NCBI GenBank assembly: GCA_026419785.1
Contig: JAODTK010003333.1
Span: 496,001 to 560,000, forward strand
Direction: 5' to 3'
From: Sclerodactyla briareus
Lineage: Eukaryota > Echinodermata > Holothuroidea > Dendrochirotida > Sclerodactylidae
Length of the DNA stretch: 64,000 bases
The notes beneath the pieces were generated by a model. It saw only the letters and a program-made list of their open reading frames with translations, was not told the DNA's origin and did no database searches. Shown one piece after another: positions 12,545 through 24,974 of this stretch (position 1 is the first letter of the stretch; each line of letters opens with the position of its first letter). The position numbers and the translations under genes were made by a program.

Positions 12545-12880
12545 ATCATCAGGTACGTACTGCTCAGGAATTATTCTACACTCAAAGAATTTTCTATTCA
12601 AGTAATTATACTGGTCAGGAAGTTACATACTGCTCAAGGAATGACATACCGCTCATGACATTATACTGGCCATGGAATACACGTTACTAACTCAGGACTG
12701 TACGCTCAAGGAATGAATTATACGGCTCATAGAATCTACTGCTGCGGTAATTATACACCGCATGGAATTGACAGCTCTGCATTATCACACTGCTCAGCGA
12801 ATTATACTGCGCAGGTAATTATCAACTCAGGAATGTACTGCTCGGGCATTATACTGCTCAAAGAATTGCACTGTCGCAGG
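12545..12880 (+). repeat. Short-unit minisatellite (ACTGCTCAGGAATTAT-like)
   Basis: About 330 bp of degenerate tandem units of 16-22 bp with consensus near ACTGCTCAGGAATTAT. Clear copies include TTATACTGGTCAGGAA, ATACTGCTCAAGGAAT, AATTATACTGCGCAGG and ATTATACTGCTCAAAG. It starts about 95 bp after the CACTGTAAA MITE. Open frames over it are artefacts. Confidence 0.8.
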
Positions 12881-13439
12881 CATTCGCCAACCAAGATTGG
12901 TGACGGAACATGGGTACGGGCCAGTGAACAACGTGTATACGAGCATGGACATACCCGGCCCATCGACATAAGTTGGACAACGAGTATCAGGAAATAGATT
13001 TAGTTGCTCATGATACTTATTCATGTATTCATGTTTGACGTAATGAAAGTGGGGGAAATTGATTCAGTAGTCAAGGGAAGTTATTACATTGTTTGTTTGG
13101 CCTTCTTTGCATTAGACTTTCGAACGACGGGCTTCAAGAATTGTTGAAAGGATGAAAGCCAGAGCGTCCTTAAATGAACATTATGAAACAAATATAAATC
13201 TCCATTGGAAACAGAAGCGGTTAGAGACGCGGAAAGTTACTAGACTATGTGCAGGATAATTACGCAAGTTTATTACCATGTCCGGGGGAAGTGTTCAGCG
13301 ATGAGGTGACTGTTGTATGTGTTTGCGTGTTTTGGTGTGCATGTTATGTGTGCGTGTTGTGCGTATGTGTATGTAGTAGGTTGTTGCCGTTAGCGTGTGC
13401 TAAATTTTTTTTTCCGGTTCTCGTGGAATATCTCTAATT
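12881..13439. other. Unassigned DNA with a GT-rich stretch
   Basis: A TG/GTGT-rich, imperfect microsatellite occupies about 13309-13378. Nothing else was recognised. Confidence 0.6.
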
Positions 13440-14550
13440 TGAAGTGACCGAACATGTTCAATTTTCTGAGTCTGAGCATTTCAGAATGGCTGTGGTGGCA
13501 TTTGGCCTAGCCCCAGAGAACAATAGGAATCAGTTCTCTTGCGGGAACCTATACCGAGGGGAGAACTTCATCCACAAGTGGGATCCAGTTATCGCGTTTG
13601 TGAACAAGCTAAAATAACCAAAACATCTGTTTGTTACAATACCCTCCTTTAGTTACATTTTTTTTATCCAAGTCGCACCAAAAACGATAGGGTTCATGAA
13701 CTCCACAAAAGAAAGCTGCACACCAATTTCAACTTGATTAGACCCAACTTATTCGTGGTAACAGTTTCAAACTTGACCTCGCTCGATTCAGACGACCCCG
13801 TCCCTGATTCAGAACAATAGGTTTAATGTTCTCATTATGGGGAACCTTCATACCCAGTATGAACGTCATCCATTCAAGTGGGGTCCAGTTATCGCCTTAA
13901 AGCTAACCTTGTCCCAAACATAATTTTTACAATACCTCCCCCCCCCCCCCCTCCTTTTTACGAATAAAATATCAGGTCTGCAATAAATAGGGTTCAGTTG
14001 GTACTCCCATAAGAAAGCTGCATACCCAATTCCAACTTGATTAGACCAATCATTCTGGAATTATCTTTCTTTTTGGGTTAATAGGATCTTCGAAATGTTG
14101 ACCTCTTCTTGATCTCAGACGACTTGACCCTCCCCTGACCCCAAAAACAATAGGGACCATGTACCGCATTATGGGAATATATTATACCCGATTATGAGCC
14201 TCATCCATCAAGTGGAGTCGAGGTATTCGTGGACCAGTTGAAATCGCAAAAAAATAAATTACTCACATTTTCCAATTTGGTCTCAAAGTGACCCCGGTCG
14301 ACACTCAAGAAACAATCGAATTTCCTGTAACCCCCTACAAGAAAAACTACACACACAATTATCGCCGGATCGCGCCAAGCATTCTGGAAATTCGTATTAA
14401 CAACATTTCAGCTTTGACGTCTCTGTGACCTCAGACAATCTCGCCCTGACCTCAAGTAATAGGGTACATGTACCTCATAACGGGGAAAGCTACATCAACC
14501 AAGTATAGAGCTTCATCCATCCATGTGGGGTCGAGTTTCCATGGGTGTTT
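13440..14550 (+). repeat. Tandem array of about 320-bp units
   Basis: About 3.5 diverged units. Each contains AACAATAGG or a close form (near 13525, 13815, 14143 and 14455), then a TATGG-GGAA segment, then CTTCATCCATCAAGTGGGGTC or similar (near 13567, 13870, 14205 and 14510). Between these lies AAGAAAGCTGCAnACCAATT, which recurs at about 13705 and 14015 and more weakly at 14345. Spacing is roughly 300-330 bp. The C14 run at 13938-13951 lies in one unit. No protein frame persists between units. Confidence 0.8.
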
Positions 14551-17229
14551 CATAAACCATGCGTCACACATACACATATACACACTGTTATGACTACAAT
14601 ACTAGAATTATCCTCTTACTCCAAGAACTGAAAACGTATAATCAATGCATGAACGGTCCCCTCAAGAAGACGCGCATGGCATGCACAAAGCCATTCGAAT
14701 TGTGTTCAACTGCATTGATTTATCACTCGAGAGTAGAATGTTTCCACTCATCGTCAGATAACATCTCCCCTGCGTGCAGTGAGTTCAGATTTGCCACGTC
14801 ATCTAGTTGAAGTTTTCAACAGAGAAGCCCAGTTATATAGCTGGCAGTGACCCATCACTACCAGCTCTTGTCGTTCTTAGTACGAGCTGCACGTCACTTA
14901 TTTTACTGACAGTCAATTTTCATTCCCAGCGTCCTTGGCCTACAGCAAATTGCTGAGAAAATTGAACGAGAGAGAAATAAACTATTGGTGACTCCTAGTT
15001 GTTGCACACACCAATTACCCTAATCTAATGCATGAACCCAGCAGTAATTGATTGTGTTAGTCCTAATTGAAATTCCGACTTTAATCTCATTCACATTTCA
15101 GTTTCTATATTGAGCGTGTTCCGTGTCCTTTTATGCAGGTCGAATCCCGATTTTTCATCTCTGCAATAATATTGTGAAGTCTATATCATTGCTACAACCC
15201 ATCAAATTGCGCCACAACAGCGCATGCCTCACGACGAAAGCGAGAGGCTGAGGCCGGATTTGAAACATGACCCACAGAGGCACTTTCATTCTCCATTAAA
15301 CATTTGCCCCTGCTGACCAAACCAAATTCTCTCTCTATTTTCGATAATGTCCATGTTTCTTGAGAATATTTCATGTTAAAGTGGCGTAGTACTGAAACCA
15401 AAACGTTGATGTATTCAAGCATGACCATTTTTCCAAGAAGCTAAAAGCTGTTGCTACTAACATTTCCTTCTCTCATTTGTAAGAGTGGGACTTCGCTGAG
15501 GAAAATGTGGTTGGAAATTTTTAAAGAAATGAGGTCAAACCAAGCGAGAAAGGTGACAACCATTCATTCAAATACTGAATAAAACACGGGCAGAAATAAA
15601 ATGAATGATTAATTGCCAGGAATTTCGTTGGGTGCAAATTTTCATCAGAGTTTCCTGAAAATGTTCGCGATTTCGCGCGCAGTAAATTCTTTTCCTTTCG
15701 AACCTCAGTCCATACAAACGTCACTGAATCTGTGAAAATCATGAAAATTGGGGGGTTTTTCTGGCGATTCGGTTACGAATGGTTTCCCTTCACACCTACG
15801 AAAAAAAAAAATGTAAACGCATTTTTTGGATTCTGTTGCCTTAGTAATCTTCACGGTAATGTATAATCACATGAATCCCACGTGACCTGTGTATTCAAGT
15901 TTTTAGTATGTTACATAATACCGGTGATAGCGTGTTATAATTCCTGGTTGGAGACGACTCAATTGTTGGGAGAACTTGAAATGGCGATCAACGGAACCAT
16001 TGGAAAGCTTTCACTGTGTGCAATTGCATACAAAATGCAGAGCTTATAGCGCGCCATTACGTATTCCCTTACTTAAATTAGAACTGCCGCTTGGGACCCA
16101 TGAGCAATAGTACCAATATATGTCATGGGTGCATACATTACAGGATTGATTTTCACTATAGCGCTGTTATTGTGCGAAAGACAATGTAGGCCTGTGGGTC
16201 ATTTTCATTTTTGATTCTTGCCGTAAGGACAAAATTAATCCATGCAGTCATGTTCGTGTGTATCATAACCGAACTATGTCAATGGCCATCGTACTTTTGA
16301 GGTCAATGGGGCTCCTACAGTTAACGCAAATTGCCGATAACGGTAAACAAATCTCCGGATATAACACCTTTTAGGTTTTGTATTGATCAAAAATACCGTC
16401 CGGATATGAAATATAATACATTGACCTATATTACAAGCTATAATCCTCCCTAATAATCACATGTATAGTCATATTACCCGGCCATTAATTGACAAAGTTC
16501 CGTGTTATTTTGAAAAACTAGGTCGCTTGCCTCGCGCAGGTCAAATTGACTTGCCAACATTATGCCTCTCTATATTTCAAGTTACTTCGTATTGTGGGAA
16601 AAAAATATAATTCGACGACATAAAATTATGACATGCACACAATATTAAATGTTAGGTAACATTAAAAATTATATGTGATGAAAATAGCCTAATAACTCTG
16701 ATAATATCAATATTTGCTGCGAGAGCGGCCGAATTAAATATTAAAAAAATATCAATTAAAACCCCCTGCCATGGACGCGTGGGAATTTCTGTTGAGTGCG
16801 ATTTCTATTCGAGTTTCTGGATTGGAACTAAAAACGCCGTCTGTTCCATTGTCCAATCAGAATAAGTTTTTCATAGGCAGTTAGACCAAAAAGGGATCTC
16901 TATAGGAAACAGTTTAAACTGGATCAATAGACTAGGGTTTTCCAATGATCGCAAGTCTTGTACACCCACACTGCCTAAAATTTGTGAAATTTACAGATTC
17001 TCCATTGAGAATTCATTCGAAATAAAAAAAATTCAGTCGAAAAAAACGCCGTGGGTCCTGAAGAAATTTATCGAGCTTCGATGGACATGATGAGAAAAGA
17101 GGGAATATCCTCTGTCGTTATTGCAATTATAACTGGCGTGATAGCTAAAGCGTTCCAGAGTTATGTAATTTAACGAATAATTTGTTTCGGAAAAAGGGGA
17201 ATACCACACTGACATACGTTTGGTTTAGC
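14551..17229. other. Unassigned intergenic DNA
   Basis: No recognised gene or repeat. A 78-codon minus-strand frame (15192-15428) and others have no family resemblance. AGCTGG/CCAGCT and GTACGAGC/GCTCGTAC-type short palindromes occur near 14835-14890. Confidence 0.4.
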
Positions 17230-18290
17230 TAACAGCAAAAGGCGGTTAGTTTCGTTATGGGTTGTGGTATGTGTGTGTCTGTGTGGTGCGACACCGCTTG
17301 TCCAGCACGATATCCAAACGAATGCAAACAGGTATCAAGTTCCAACTAGGCACGGGGTTGATCATGTTTTGAGGATGAACCTTTTTGTTTTGTGCCAGTT
17401 CCAAGGTCACAAGGGTCACGACGGGGCAGAGTCAAACAACCTTGTCATAACGATATCTAATGATGGCAAGATCTATGAAGTTAGTCAAATAAGGATGGGT
17501 TGCACATATGGTGAGATGAACCCTCCTGTGTTTTGATGTCTATGACAAGGTCATTGAATTCCCGTAGGGTAATCCTTCTTATCTTGGCAACGAAAGATTC
17601 CAGAGCAATGTTGTATGTAATGGAGAAAGCTATGTTTGACCAGTGAACTACATCTGGTAGCATACTTTTCCTCAATTGACCCGTTGACCTCATTGACCTT
17701 GTGACCTTTAGGGGTCATTTATCGTTGACGACCAGACTCAGCTTGTCAACCAAACCAATAAGTTCAATTGCACTGATGTACTAAAAACTGTATTACACGC
17801 TATTTCCAGATATGTCCTCGGTAAAAGGGTTTTTTAAACAACAGCTCAGTCTGGAACATGATAAATTTCAGATCCTTATAAATCTTCGCAACGAAACATT
17901 TTAGGGCGGTGGCGTAGTAGTGGAAATCGGTTCGTCTGGCAAACTTACATCTGATGACTACGTCAATCTGACTTCCTTTGACGTCCCTCGACCTTGACAT
18001 CATCTGATCAAATGACTTCGTTGTCCTTCTGGTCAGTTATTCGTAACCGATTGACTCGTCTTGTTGCAACGAACCCCAATAGGTCGATGCATGAAGTACC
18101 CTAAAACACTTCTATCACGGCTACGCGATCTCCAGTATTCCTCTGTAAGAGGGTGAACTGATGATGTGGGTGAAAACGCTTCAAGAAGCTGCTGACTCTC
18201 ATGTTCGGACATTGACTTCTCGTCACTGAAAATTTTGGCCAGATTAGCGTAAAGGGAGTTCGGTTCTTTGGGTGGGCTACCACTAGACCC
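17230..18290. repeat. AGGTCA-type tandem array, copy 1
   Basis: The array begins with a GT-rich stretch (about 17264-17288) and has units of about 300-320 bp. CTTGGCAACGAAAGATTCCAG near 17583 recurs as CTTCGCAACGAAACATTTTAG near 17884. CAATAAGTTCAATTGC near 17757 recurs as CAATAGGTCGATGCAT near 18078. TGACCT half-sites cluster at 17685-17707. The family matches the arrays at 20.1, 60.6 and 63.8 kb in layout. A 91-codon minus-strand frame at its 3' end lies at least partly in repeat sequence. Confidence 0.7.
17685..17717 (-). promoter_or_regulatory. Cluster of nuclear-receptor-like half-sites
   Basis: Three direct TGACCT copies (17685-17690, 17694-17699, 17702-17707), spaced by 3 and 2 bp, are followed by an opposing GGGTCA at 17712-17717. 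In sequence these correspond to DR3 and DR2 arrangements of the AGGTCA half-site. Binding is not shown. Confidence 0.4.
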
Positions 18291-19954
18291 ACTTTTCATG
18301 TACATCACAAGAAGTAGACAATGGAGTAATTGCAGTAATTCCAGTTCAACATAATCTTTTCTTTAACTAGAGGTCCTGAAGATCCCAGTAGACAGCCTGT
18401 GTGGGTATTTTTGTCATACATGTCCAAGTCAAGGACACACAAATATATTTGAACTGCTCACTATAAGTCCCTTCTAAAGTTTACTGATTCATTCAGCTCT
18501 CAGTGCTATAGCCACACTCACGGCTATGATAGAATAAAAAAGAAAAAAATAAACATGAAAATGAGAGGAGACCAGAAAAAGTTGACAACTTTACTGGGAC
18601 CAAAAGAAAAAAAAACAATGAGAAGAAGCCCAAAAATAAAAATAGAGGGGGAAAGGAGAGCAACTGGAAAAATACACTTTAACTCTCATGATCATGGAAT
18701 TCGTACGATTGTTAAGGTATACAATTAGTCGGCGCGTTTTGAAATATGTTGCTTGTATTACAACTAGTGACATAATACTCCGTGAAGTATTCCAGAGGTG
18801 AGTAGACGGGTATTTGCCGTTTTAGTGTTGTTGTTCGTGGTTGTTAGAGTGAAAGAGATGATCACACCCCTTGTACAATATTCAGGGTGTTATTGCTTGT
18901 TATAAACAATAGGAAAATTCACAATCTGCCAGAAAAAAAAAAAAAATCGTGTTTAACCAAGCGATACAATAAACATACCTACCTGTAAATAATTAATACA
19001 AAAAACTGTCATAATTTCCACATTGGATTTGAAACAGTACATGCCTTTTAAACCCAATTTTACAAATTAGGTGTACAACCTTCTTCTGAACATAGGGAGA
19101 CACGTGTTATGGGGGAACCAGACAATATTTACTAGAAGATACTGGTAAAATAAGTGCACTATATAGACAAAAAGAGATAAGAGACAATTAGGTCGTTGTA
19201 GTCCCAAGCACCCTTGCGACTGTGACTTTGAATGCGGCCAGACAATATTTTTTATGAATGACGTCCACTTCAGATTTTATTGTATTGTAACTCCCCAAAA
19301 ATTAGTTTGACACTAAGGCCCTCGCCCACACCGCAATACTTTAGTGTTTATCCTAATTTCCAGATCGGGAAACCATTCTATAAACAGCGTGGACAAACAA
19401 TAAAATTGTTTTTTATCGTATTTAATTACCATTTAGGTAATACAGCGCCAACATTATCTGCACAAGTTCGTCATGGAACCTCTTGACCATTGAATCAAAG
19501 TTGCTTGATTATAAAGAATGGTTGTGTGGGTAATGGGTAAAATAAAAGTAATTTAACTATATGATGAACCGAGTCATAAATGATTAAAAAAAATAATGGG
19601 ATGACACCTGTGGAACACCACACAACCTTTGTAGGGTAGACGTCTTAGGCGTAGAAGTGATACTAACAAATTGCAAACGAGTATTAAATAAAATTGTGAC
19701 CATCGTGGACTGACCTCTCAGACCATACTGTATAATTTATGAGTATCAAAATATTATGATAGCTGTGTGTATAATGCCCTTGGACAATCAAGGACATTAT
19801 ATTTTCCAAAGAGATTCAAAGAGAATAGTTGCATGTAAACTTGAATGTACGCACTGAGGAAGCAATGATCCTTAATTCTAAGTATTTGCAGAGCGTGGAA
19901 GGATATACTGTCTTATGTAATTTGGAGTGGGAAGAATGTCCCCCCCAAAAATCG
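18291..19954. other. Unassigned intergenic DNA
   Basis: AT-rich with A-rich tracts (for example 18535-18625 and 18931-18945). No gene, SINE or paired repeat recognised. Confidence 0.45.
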
Positions 19955-20035
19955 ACTTACTTACTACTTACTTACTTACTACTACTTACTTACTCACTTA
20001 CTCACTTACTCACTTACTTACTTATTACTTTATCA
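19955..20035. repeat. (TTAC)n microsatellite
   Basis: Imperfect tandem ACTT/TTAC units with ACTC variants over about 75 bp. Confidence 0.95.
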
Positions 20036-20139
20036 TATAGGAGCACAAGTGAACCTAACCCCGAATGTGTTCAGTTGAAGTTACAAATGACTTTGTATTG
20101 AGTCCTTGCGAAGGCAAAAGGAATTTATGCAATCATGCA

Positions 20140-20880
20140 TTGTATGTGTGTGTATGTATGTGTGTGTGGGGGTGTGCGTGGTTTTGTAAGTGTGTGCGGG
20201 GTGGGGGGGTTTGGGTTGTTGTGTTGTGTGTGTGTGCGTGTGCGAATCCGTGAAACTTTGTGCCAGGAGAACACTATCAGAAACGCAAGTAACATGAAGT
20301 TCAAATGTGAACATGTAGGTTTCAGGTTATGGTCGAAGAAAATCCCCATTGTTTTTGGTGTCAGTTATAGGGGTCGTTCGTTCGAGGTCAACACATACCA
20401 AAAACTGCATGAATTTCTTTAAGCAGCTGTACCTCAGTGTTCGTTGATCAGCAGAGTGTGACATTAATGTCGATAGATAGTTGGTAGGTGATTAGAATAT
20501 TGTGGCAGGAACGAATTAATGGAAGAAAAAGGTTAATGGTAAGGAAAAAAAGGTAGGCAATCTTCTCCCGTCGATATCTCGCAAAAGCTACATTAGAGGG
20601 ATGATGTAATGGAAAGTGGTTTCGTTAGTGAAATACACGGATTGTCCTACTGTGATCATTTGACCTTTTGATCTTTGGGTCATTTATGTGATGACTGGGT
20701 TCGCCTCCTCTTGTTGACAAATTCAGAAAGTCAATTACGGTACTCTTGTCTGATGAAAAGCGGTAACTCAAGTTACACACAAGTCGAACGTCGTCTCGGG
20801 TTGCTGCGGACGGCAAATTTCCTCTAGGGGAATACGTTGCATTTTTCACCATTCCACATTCATCGTATGTCACATTTAAT
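20140..20880. repeat. AGGTCA-type repeat family, copy 2
   Basis: It starts with a GT/GTGTGG-rich tract (20146-20247), as in copy 1. TTGTTTTTGGTGTCAG near 20350 is also found as GTTTTTGGTGTTGAG near 60710. A TTTGACCTTTTGATCTTTGGGTCA-like segment lies near 20660. Units are too diverged for an exact period. Confidence 0.6.
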
Positions 20881-21110
20881 TGACCTTTACTGCATCACAT
20901 AGAATGACTTGAACAGGTACCACATCGGCCAAATTATTTTGATGAAAGTCGGTGCCCAGCACAACTTTATATTGTAACCAGCACAACTCATTCCATAGGC
21001 CTGTATATTGCTATGTACCCTGCCAGAACAAACTTTAGGTGTATAACCAGCACAACTCATTTCTAGGCCGGTAGCCAGTAAACAGTGGAGGAAACCGTTG
21101 AGCATCAGAA
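20881..21110. repeat. Short tandem repeat with ACCAGCACAACTCATT
   Basis: AACCAGCACAACTCATT followed by a TAGGCC-type segment occurs at about 20977 and 21037, with a weaker CCCAGCACAACTTTAT copy near 20957. Two to three degenerate units of about 60-80 bp. Confidence 0.6.
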
Positions 21111-22199
21111 CAGCCTATGAGTCGGAGTCCCCATTGCCTAATTTAATTCCACCAATGGATGTAATAGTTCCACACAGGGATGAATTCCAGCCAGCACCTT
21201 TACATATAAAAAGGGATGACAAATCTTTTCACAGACTGCCTACTAAGCCCCCCCCCCCCCCCCTCTCATGCCTCTAACATTCAATCTCGTTCTGACAGAT
21301 GCGGTAAAAACAGTCCTCATTAGATGTGCCGGCTCTGCAGATATAGGGACTTAATGATGACAAAGCTCTATAACCTCGGAGGCTCAATGGGAATTGCCCT
21401 GTGTGGGGAGACTCAAATTGGGGTAATTCAATTGGATTTAATCACAATGTGCAAACAAACAAACAGTAACTAAAGCCCAGGCATGGCATGCTTCTTCCAC
21501 CCTTCAAGTTTCGCATATAAGGTACAAAGGTTATGAGTGAACCTGACGAACAGAGCGGACGAACAAACGAACTAACAACAACGAACGACAAAGAAACATG
21601 ATGACTTGTAGAGCTGCTCACCCGCAGCTAAAAACAGTACGACACCAATTGCCTAATCCATTTGCCAGACACTCCATTGACCTGTGCTACTGGCACAAAC
21701 TAAAACTAGATTGGCAAGCAGCCATTCCAATGACATGGACAGGTTGCCAGGAACTTATACTTGAAGGGTTACTATTGACTATAGTTATAATCTGAGGGGA
21801 AAGGGGAGGAAGGGGAGGAAGGGGAGAGGAAGGGGAGGGGTATGAGTAAAATCGGGGGGTGGTGCATCTATGGACTGAGGAGAAAAACAAACCCCCAATT
21901 GACAAAGATCTCATGGTCTCACACTGACTATCGGGGTTGGGGGGAGAGGGTAATGGCACTGGTCATTTTCAAGTGGGGCTGTGAAATTTTGTAATTATTT
22001 GTAAACCATTGGCTAACAATGAAAAAATTGACCGGAAACCAGGCCTAGGATGGGGGCCGAGGGGGGGGGGGGACGTTGGTGGAATGAGGGTACATCTGGT
22101 TGGGAGACTGACCAATCTGTAATACCCTGGGGAAAGATTATGTGCACTAAACGTTCCCGATAGCTTCCCCACTCTTAAGCACAAGGGCACAGCTACTGG
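21111..22199. other. Unassigned DNA with homopolymer and purine tracts
   Basis: Contains a C16 run (21248-21263) and a strongly purine-only tract at 21796-21840 made of GGGGA/GGAA units. Nothing else recognised. Confidence 0.55.
21796..21840 (+). repeat. G-rich purine tract with G-quadruplex potential
   Basis: At least six GGGG runs separated by 2-6 purines, as in AGGGGAGGAAGGGGAGGA. The spacing fits a G-quadruplex-forming sequence; folding is inferred. Confidence 0.7.
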
Positions 22200-22203
22200 C
22201 TGA

Positions 22204-22375
22204 AAGTTGGGGGTGGGGGATCAAGAGAAAATTTGGGGGGGGGGGGGAGGTCCCGAAGCAGTGCTGGGAAACATTTTTTGTGTGAGAAAAAATCACTTAT
22301 TTATGGAGGCCTTTCCAAAAGTTGGGGGTTTTGACCCCCCCCCCCCCCCCCCCCTCCCGGACCCCCTAGTGGCTG
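22204..22375. mobile_element. G/C-homopolymer element remnant
   Basis: Bounded by G-rich strings on the left (GGGGGTGGGGGATC and a G13 run near 22236) and a C20 run at 22335-22354 on the right. It ends CCTAGTGGCTGCGCTC. The layout resembles the CAGGGGCGTAGC-type elements at 3.8 and 58.5 kb, but clean inverted termini were not found. Confidence 0.4.
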
Positions 22376-22924
22376 CGCTCTTGCTCTCGACACCCAAGCT
22401 GCACAAACTTGCATGTAGGCCTATACCCATTATGAAGCCATGCGTAAAACCATTCTTCAGTTGTTCAGATGTTGTAGCACGGCAAGGAATTACTGAGCCC
22501 TTGGGCTCTTGTTTGAATTTCCAACTTGGCTTAGACGGCATGTCACGTGACCAATTGCACTTGAGTGGCACTTGTTCAAACTAAAAGTACGTTTAGTACG
22601 AATAGCCTATTGAAACCTACAATTCAGCTAATATGCATATACCCAAGATGGTCAGCCGTAAATGATTTCGCATAACCGGCCCACCAGTTTTGCAATCGCT
22701 AGTATTATTCACGATGTCCGGAGAAGAAAAAGCGCCGGGTGGTTCTTCAAAAAAACATCTCTCTGAACGATGAACCTGAGCAGGTCAAAGTTCTGTTCGA
22801 ACACTCTGTAGGTTTCTCTGGTTTGCTTTCCAAATAATCATTCAAAGCATGCGAATTAGCTGTTTTATTCAGTCGAATCCATATTGTGAATTTGTGTTAG
22901 CCTAAGCCTAACGTTAGACTTAGG
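22376..22924. other. Unassigned intergenic DNA
   Basis: No gene or paired repeat recognised. Confidence 0.45.
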
Positions 22925-23870
22925 CCTATTATGGTGCGTTCTTTCGAACTGTTATAGGCCTATAACCGTACTAGCAGGGGTCCATCCTCAATTTGCGCAC
23001 CTAGTACTCTGACTGCAATAATTCCTTTGTATGACTCCGATCCTCCGAAATGATACCTAAACGGGCCACATCCGGTGAAAATTCAGAAACCTATGGTGAG
23101 AATAACAAAATCAGTAATTTATTTGAACCCCTCCTCAATTCGCGCATTTGGAACTGACTCGGACCTGCCACTAAATTCAGACTTTTTTCTCTGGAAGTAA
23201 TATAACAGGTACAAGAAGATAATCAATTCTACTGAAAATTTGCTATTTGACTAATGAAGAACGATTGAAACAGTCACGAAGACTGAAAACAATTTGCCGA
23301 TTTTCGGAGTTAGGCTACCAGCTTAGGCCACGAATTTAGTGTGGCTAGGTATGGGACATGTGCGCAAATTGAGGGTAGTTGACGATATACCAGCAAAAAC
23401 GCGTTCTTTCGGTACACAAGTGGTGACTTTAAGTGGTAACTTTGGGAATTATCAGATGAACCTCCACTTCCACGACTTGTATCAAAATGGCGACGATTCG
23501 ACACTCTCAAATCAGGAATCGAGAGTCATTCGGAAATGTTCCATCAATGAATAGGTAATTCATGTGAATAACTTATAGATGAGAAGGATAGGACCTGCAT
23601 TCATGCAATTGAATGGGAAAATATTGTACGTATGGAGCAATTTCAGTCTAATAAGTGCAGCGTCGAATGTGGAGAAGCGAGGGCTTTTCGCGTAACCACT
23701 ACTCTGTGCATTGCAACGATACAGTGGAGTTTTGATATGGCCACTGAAGGGCCCGCGTATTGAAAAAGTGATGGGGTCGAAAGAACGCATTTCACCAGTT
23801 GGGAACTCGTATGTACGGTATGTACGAGTTCGAAAGAAGGCAGCCTATGTTACGGTACCACCAGTAGTTC
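22925..23870. repeat. Dispersed repeat with inverted copy at 62 kb
   Basis: The part 23375-23860 matches 62400-62745 on the opposite strand. Landmarks are ATATACCAGCAAAAACGCG, ATGTTCCATCAATGAATA, CTACTCTGTGCATTGCAA and ATTTCACCAGTTGGGAACTC. Relative to that copy it carries about 115 extra bp at 23575-23695. CTCAATTTGCGCAC near 22990 recurs inverted near 23355, and GCGTTCTTTCGA-type strings occur at 22935, 23402, 23781 (inverted) and 23829 (inverted). It may be a MITE or a nested pair. Frames here are not conserved as protein. Confidence 0.75.
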
Positions 23871-24146
23871 ATGCTGTAAAAAGTGTCATTATGGGAATAG
23901 GGATCGGCGAGGGTAGTCTAGCGCACAGGCCCCCTCAACGTTTTATAAAACTACTAGCCTATAGTAACTAATAAGGTTTGACTCTTTTGCCATTGACAAA
24001 CAGTTGAGGCAGCCTAGTGTTCAACCGATTTGAACTACAATTTTGAGCTTCCCTTAACCACTTTGGAAGAAGAAGTTGACCTTCACCTGGAAACATCTGT
24101 GGGAGAATCAGCTCTGCTGTATTTTTTCTTCAAACAAGTCTGGGCT

Positions 24147-24300
24147 CAGGGATCGAAATAAGCGGGCGCCCAGGCGCCATTCGCGCCAGCAAGTGATAAA
24201 ATTGCGGCCCGCTGGGGTTAGTTTGGGCAGGGCACGGGCGGCATGCTCTTGTTTAGCAGACCAGCGCCCGTGGCGATCATCTAGTAATTCCTGTTCATGT
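24147..24300 (+). repeat. Hairpin-rich repeat starting CAGGGATCGAAA
   Basis: It begins CAGGGATCGAAATAAGC and contains GC-rich self-complementary stretches (GGGCGCCCAGGCGCC; GCGCCCGTGGCG). The start resembles those at 26193 (minus) and 27355 (plus). The end is uncertain. Confidence 0.45.
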
Positions 24301-24974
24301 ATAAAGAGTAGATACTGAAATGGGTGGCCGAAAAATTGATAGAAATTAATAGAAAATGTGTGCATGTCAGCTTGTCAGGAGATTCAACCAACACCATATG
24401 TGTGAATAACGAACGATCGATCCAAACCTCCGGCTCGGAATCACAGCTAGACTTGATTGCTACGGCAATAGCATGGCACCCGCACAGTTCCTTCGAAGGA
24501 TTGGGTGCATGTACGTATAGCTGTTTCCATCGATAGCTACATTGCAAAGCTAGTGAGCTGCCATTTCGGCCACCCGCATGACTTTGTACACAGCTCGTGA
24601 CAGCGCGCTCATGATTCCACACACCACTTAAATTCCCGTTGGGTTTTTGCACTGACGCGGTTGTTAACGGTGAATCATTCGAGCGATCGTCGATTCACCG
24701 AATTTCACGATAAAAAGATGCTGGGATTTGCGTGGATCTACGTTTAATAGGCCTATGTACGTGAAGATATTACTGAAGGTCGTATCCAAGATAGTGGGGA
24801 GACAGGTTCGCGCTAAGGGCAGGATTGGGGGATTCCCGCATAGGCAGCCAGAATCCGCAGAGAAATAATTGTGTGCGGGAAATTCCCGCACAGATTTATC
24901 AACCAGGGATTGCAAAAATAGTGTGTATAATGGTGACGGGGTGGGGGGTTCCTTTATACGGGCGATAGCTGAAA
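24301..24974. other. Unassigned intergenic DNA
   Basis: No recognised feature. The 180-codon minus-strand frame that begins at 25206 and ends here lies partly in a duplicated repeat and has no family resemblance. Confidence 0.45.

Noticed and set aside
18033-18308. 91-codon minus-strand frame with Ser-rich, exon-like composition
   Set aside because: Its 3' part aligns with the preceding tandem unit (18078 against 17757), so it lies in repeat sequence at least in part.
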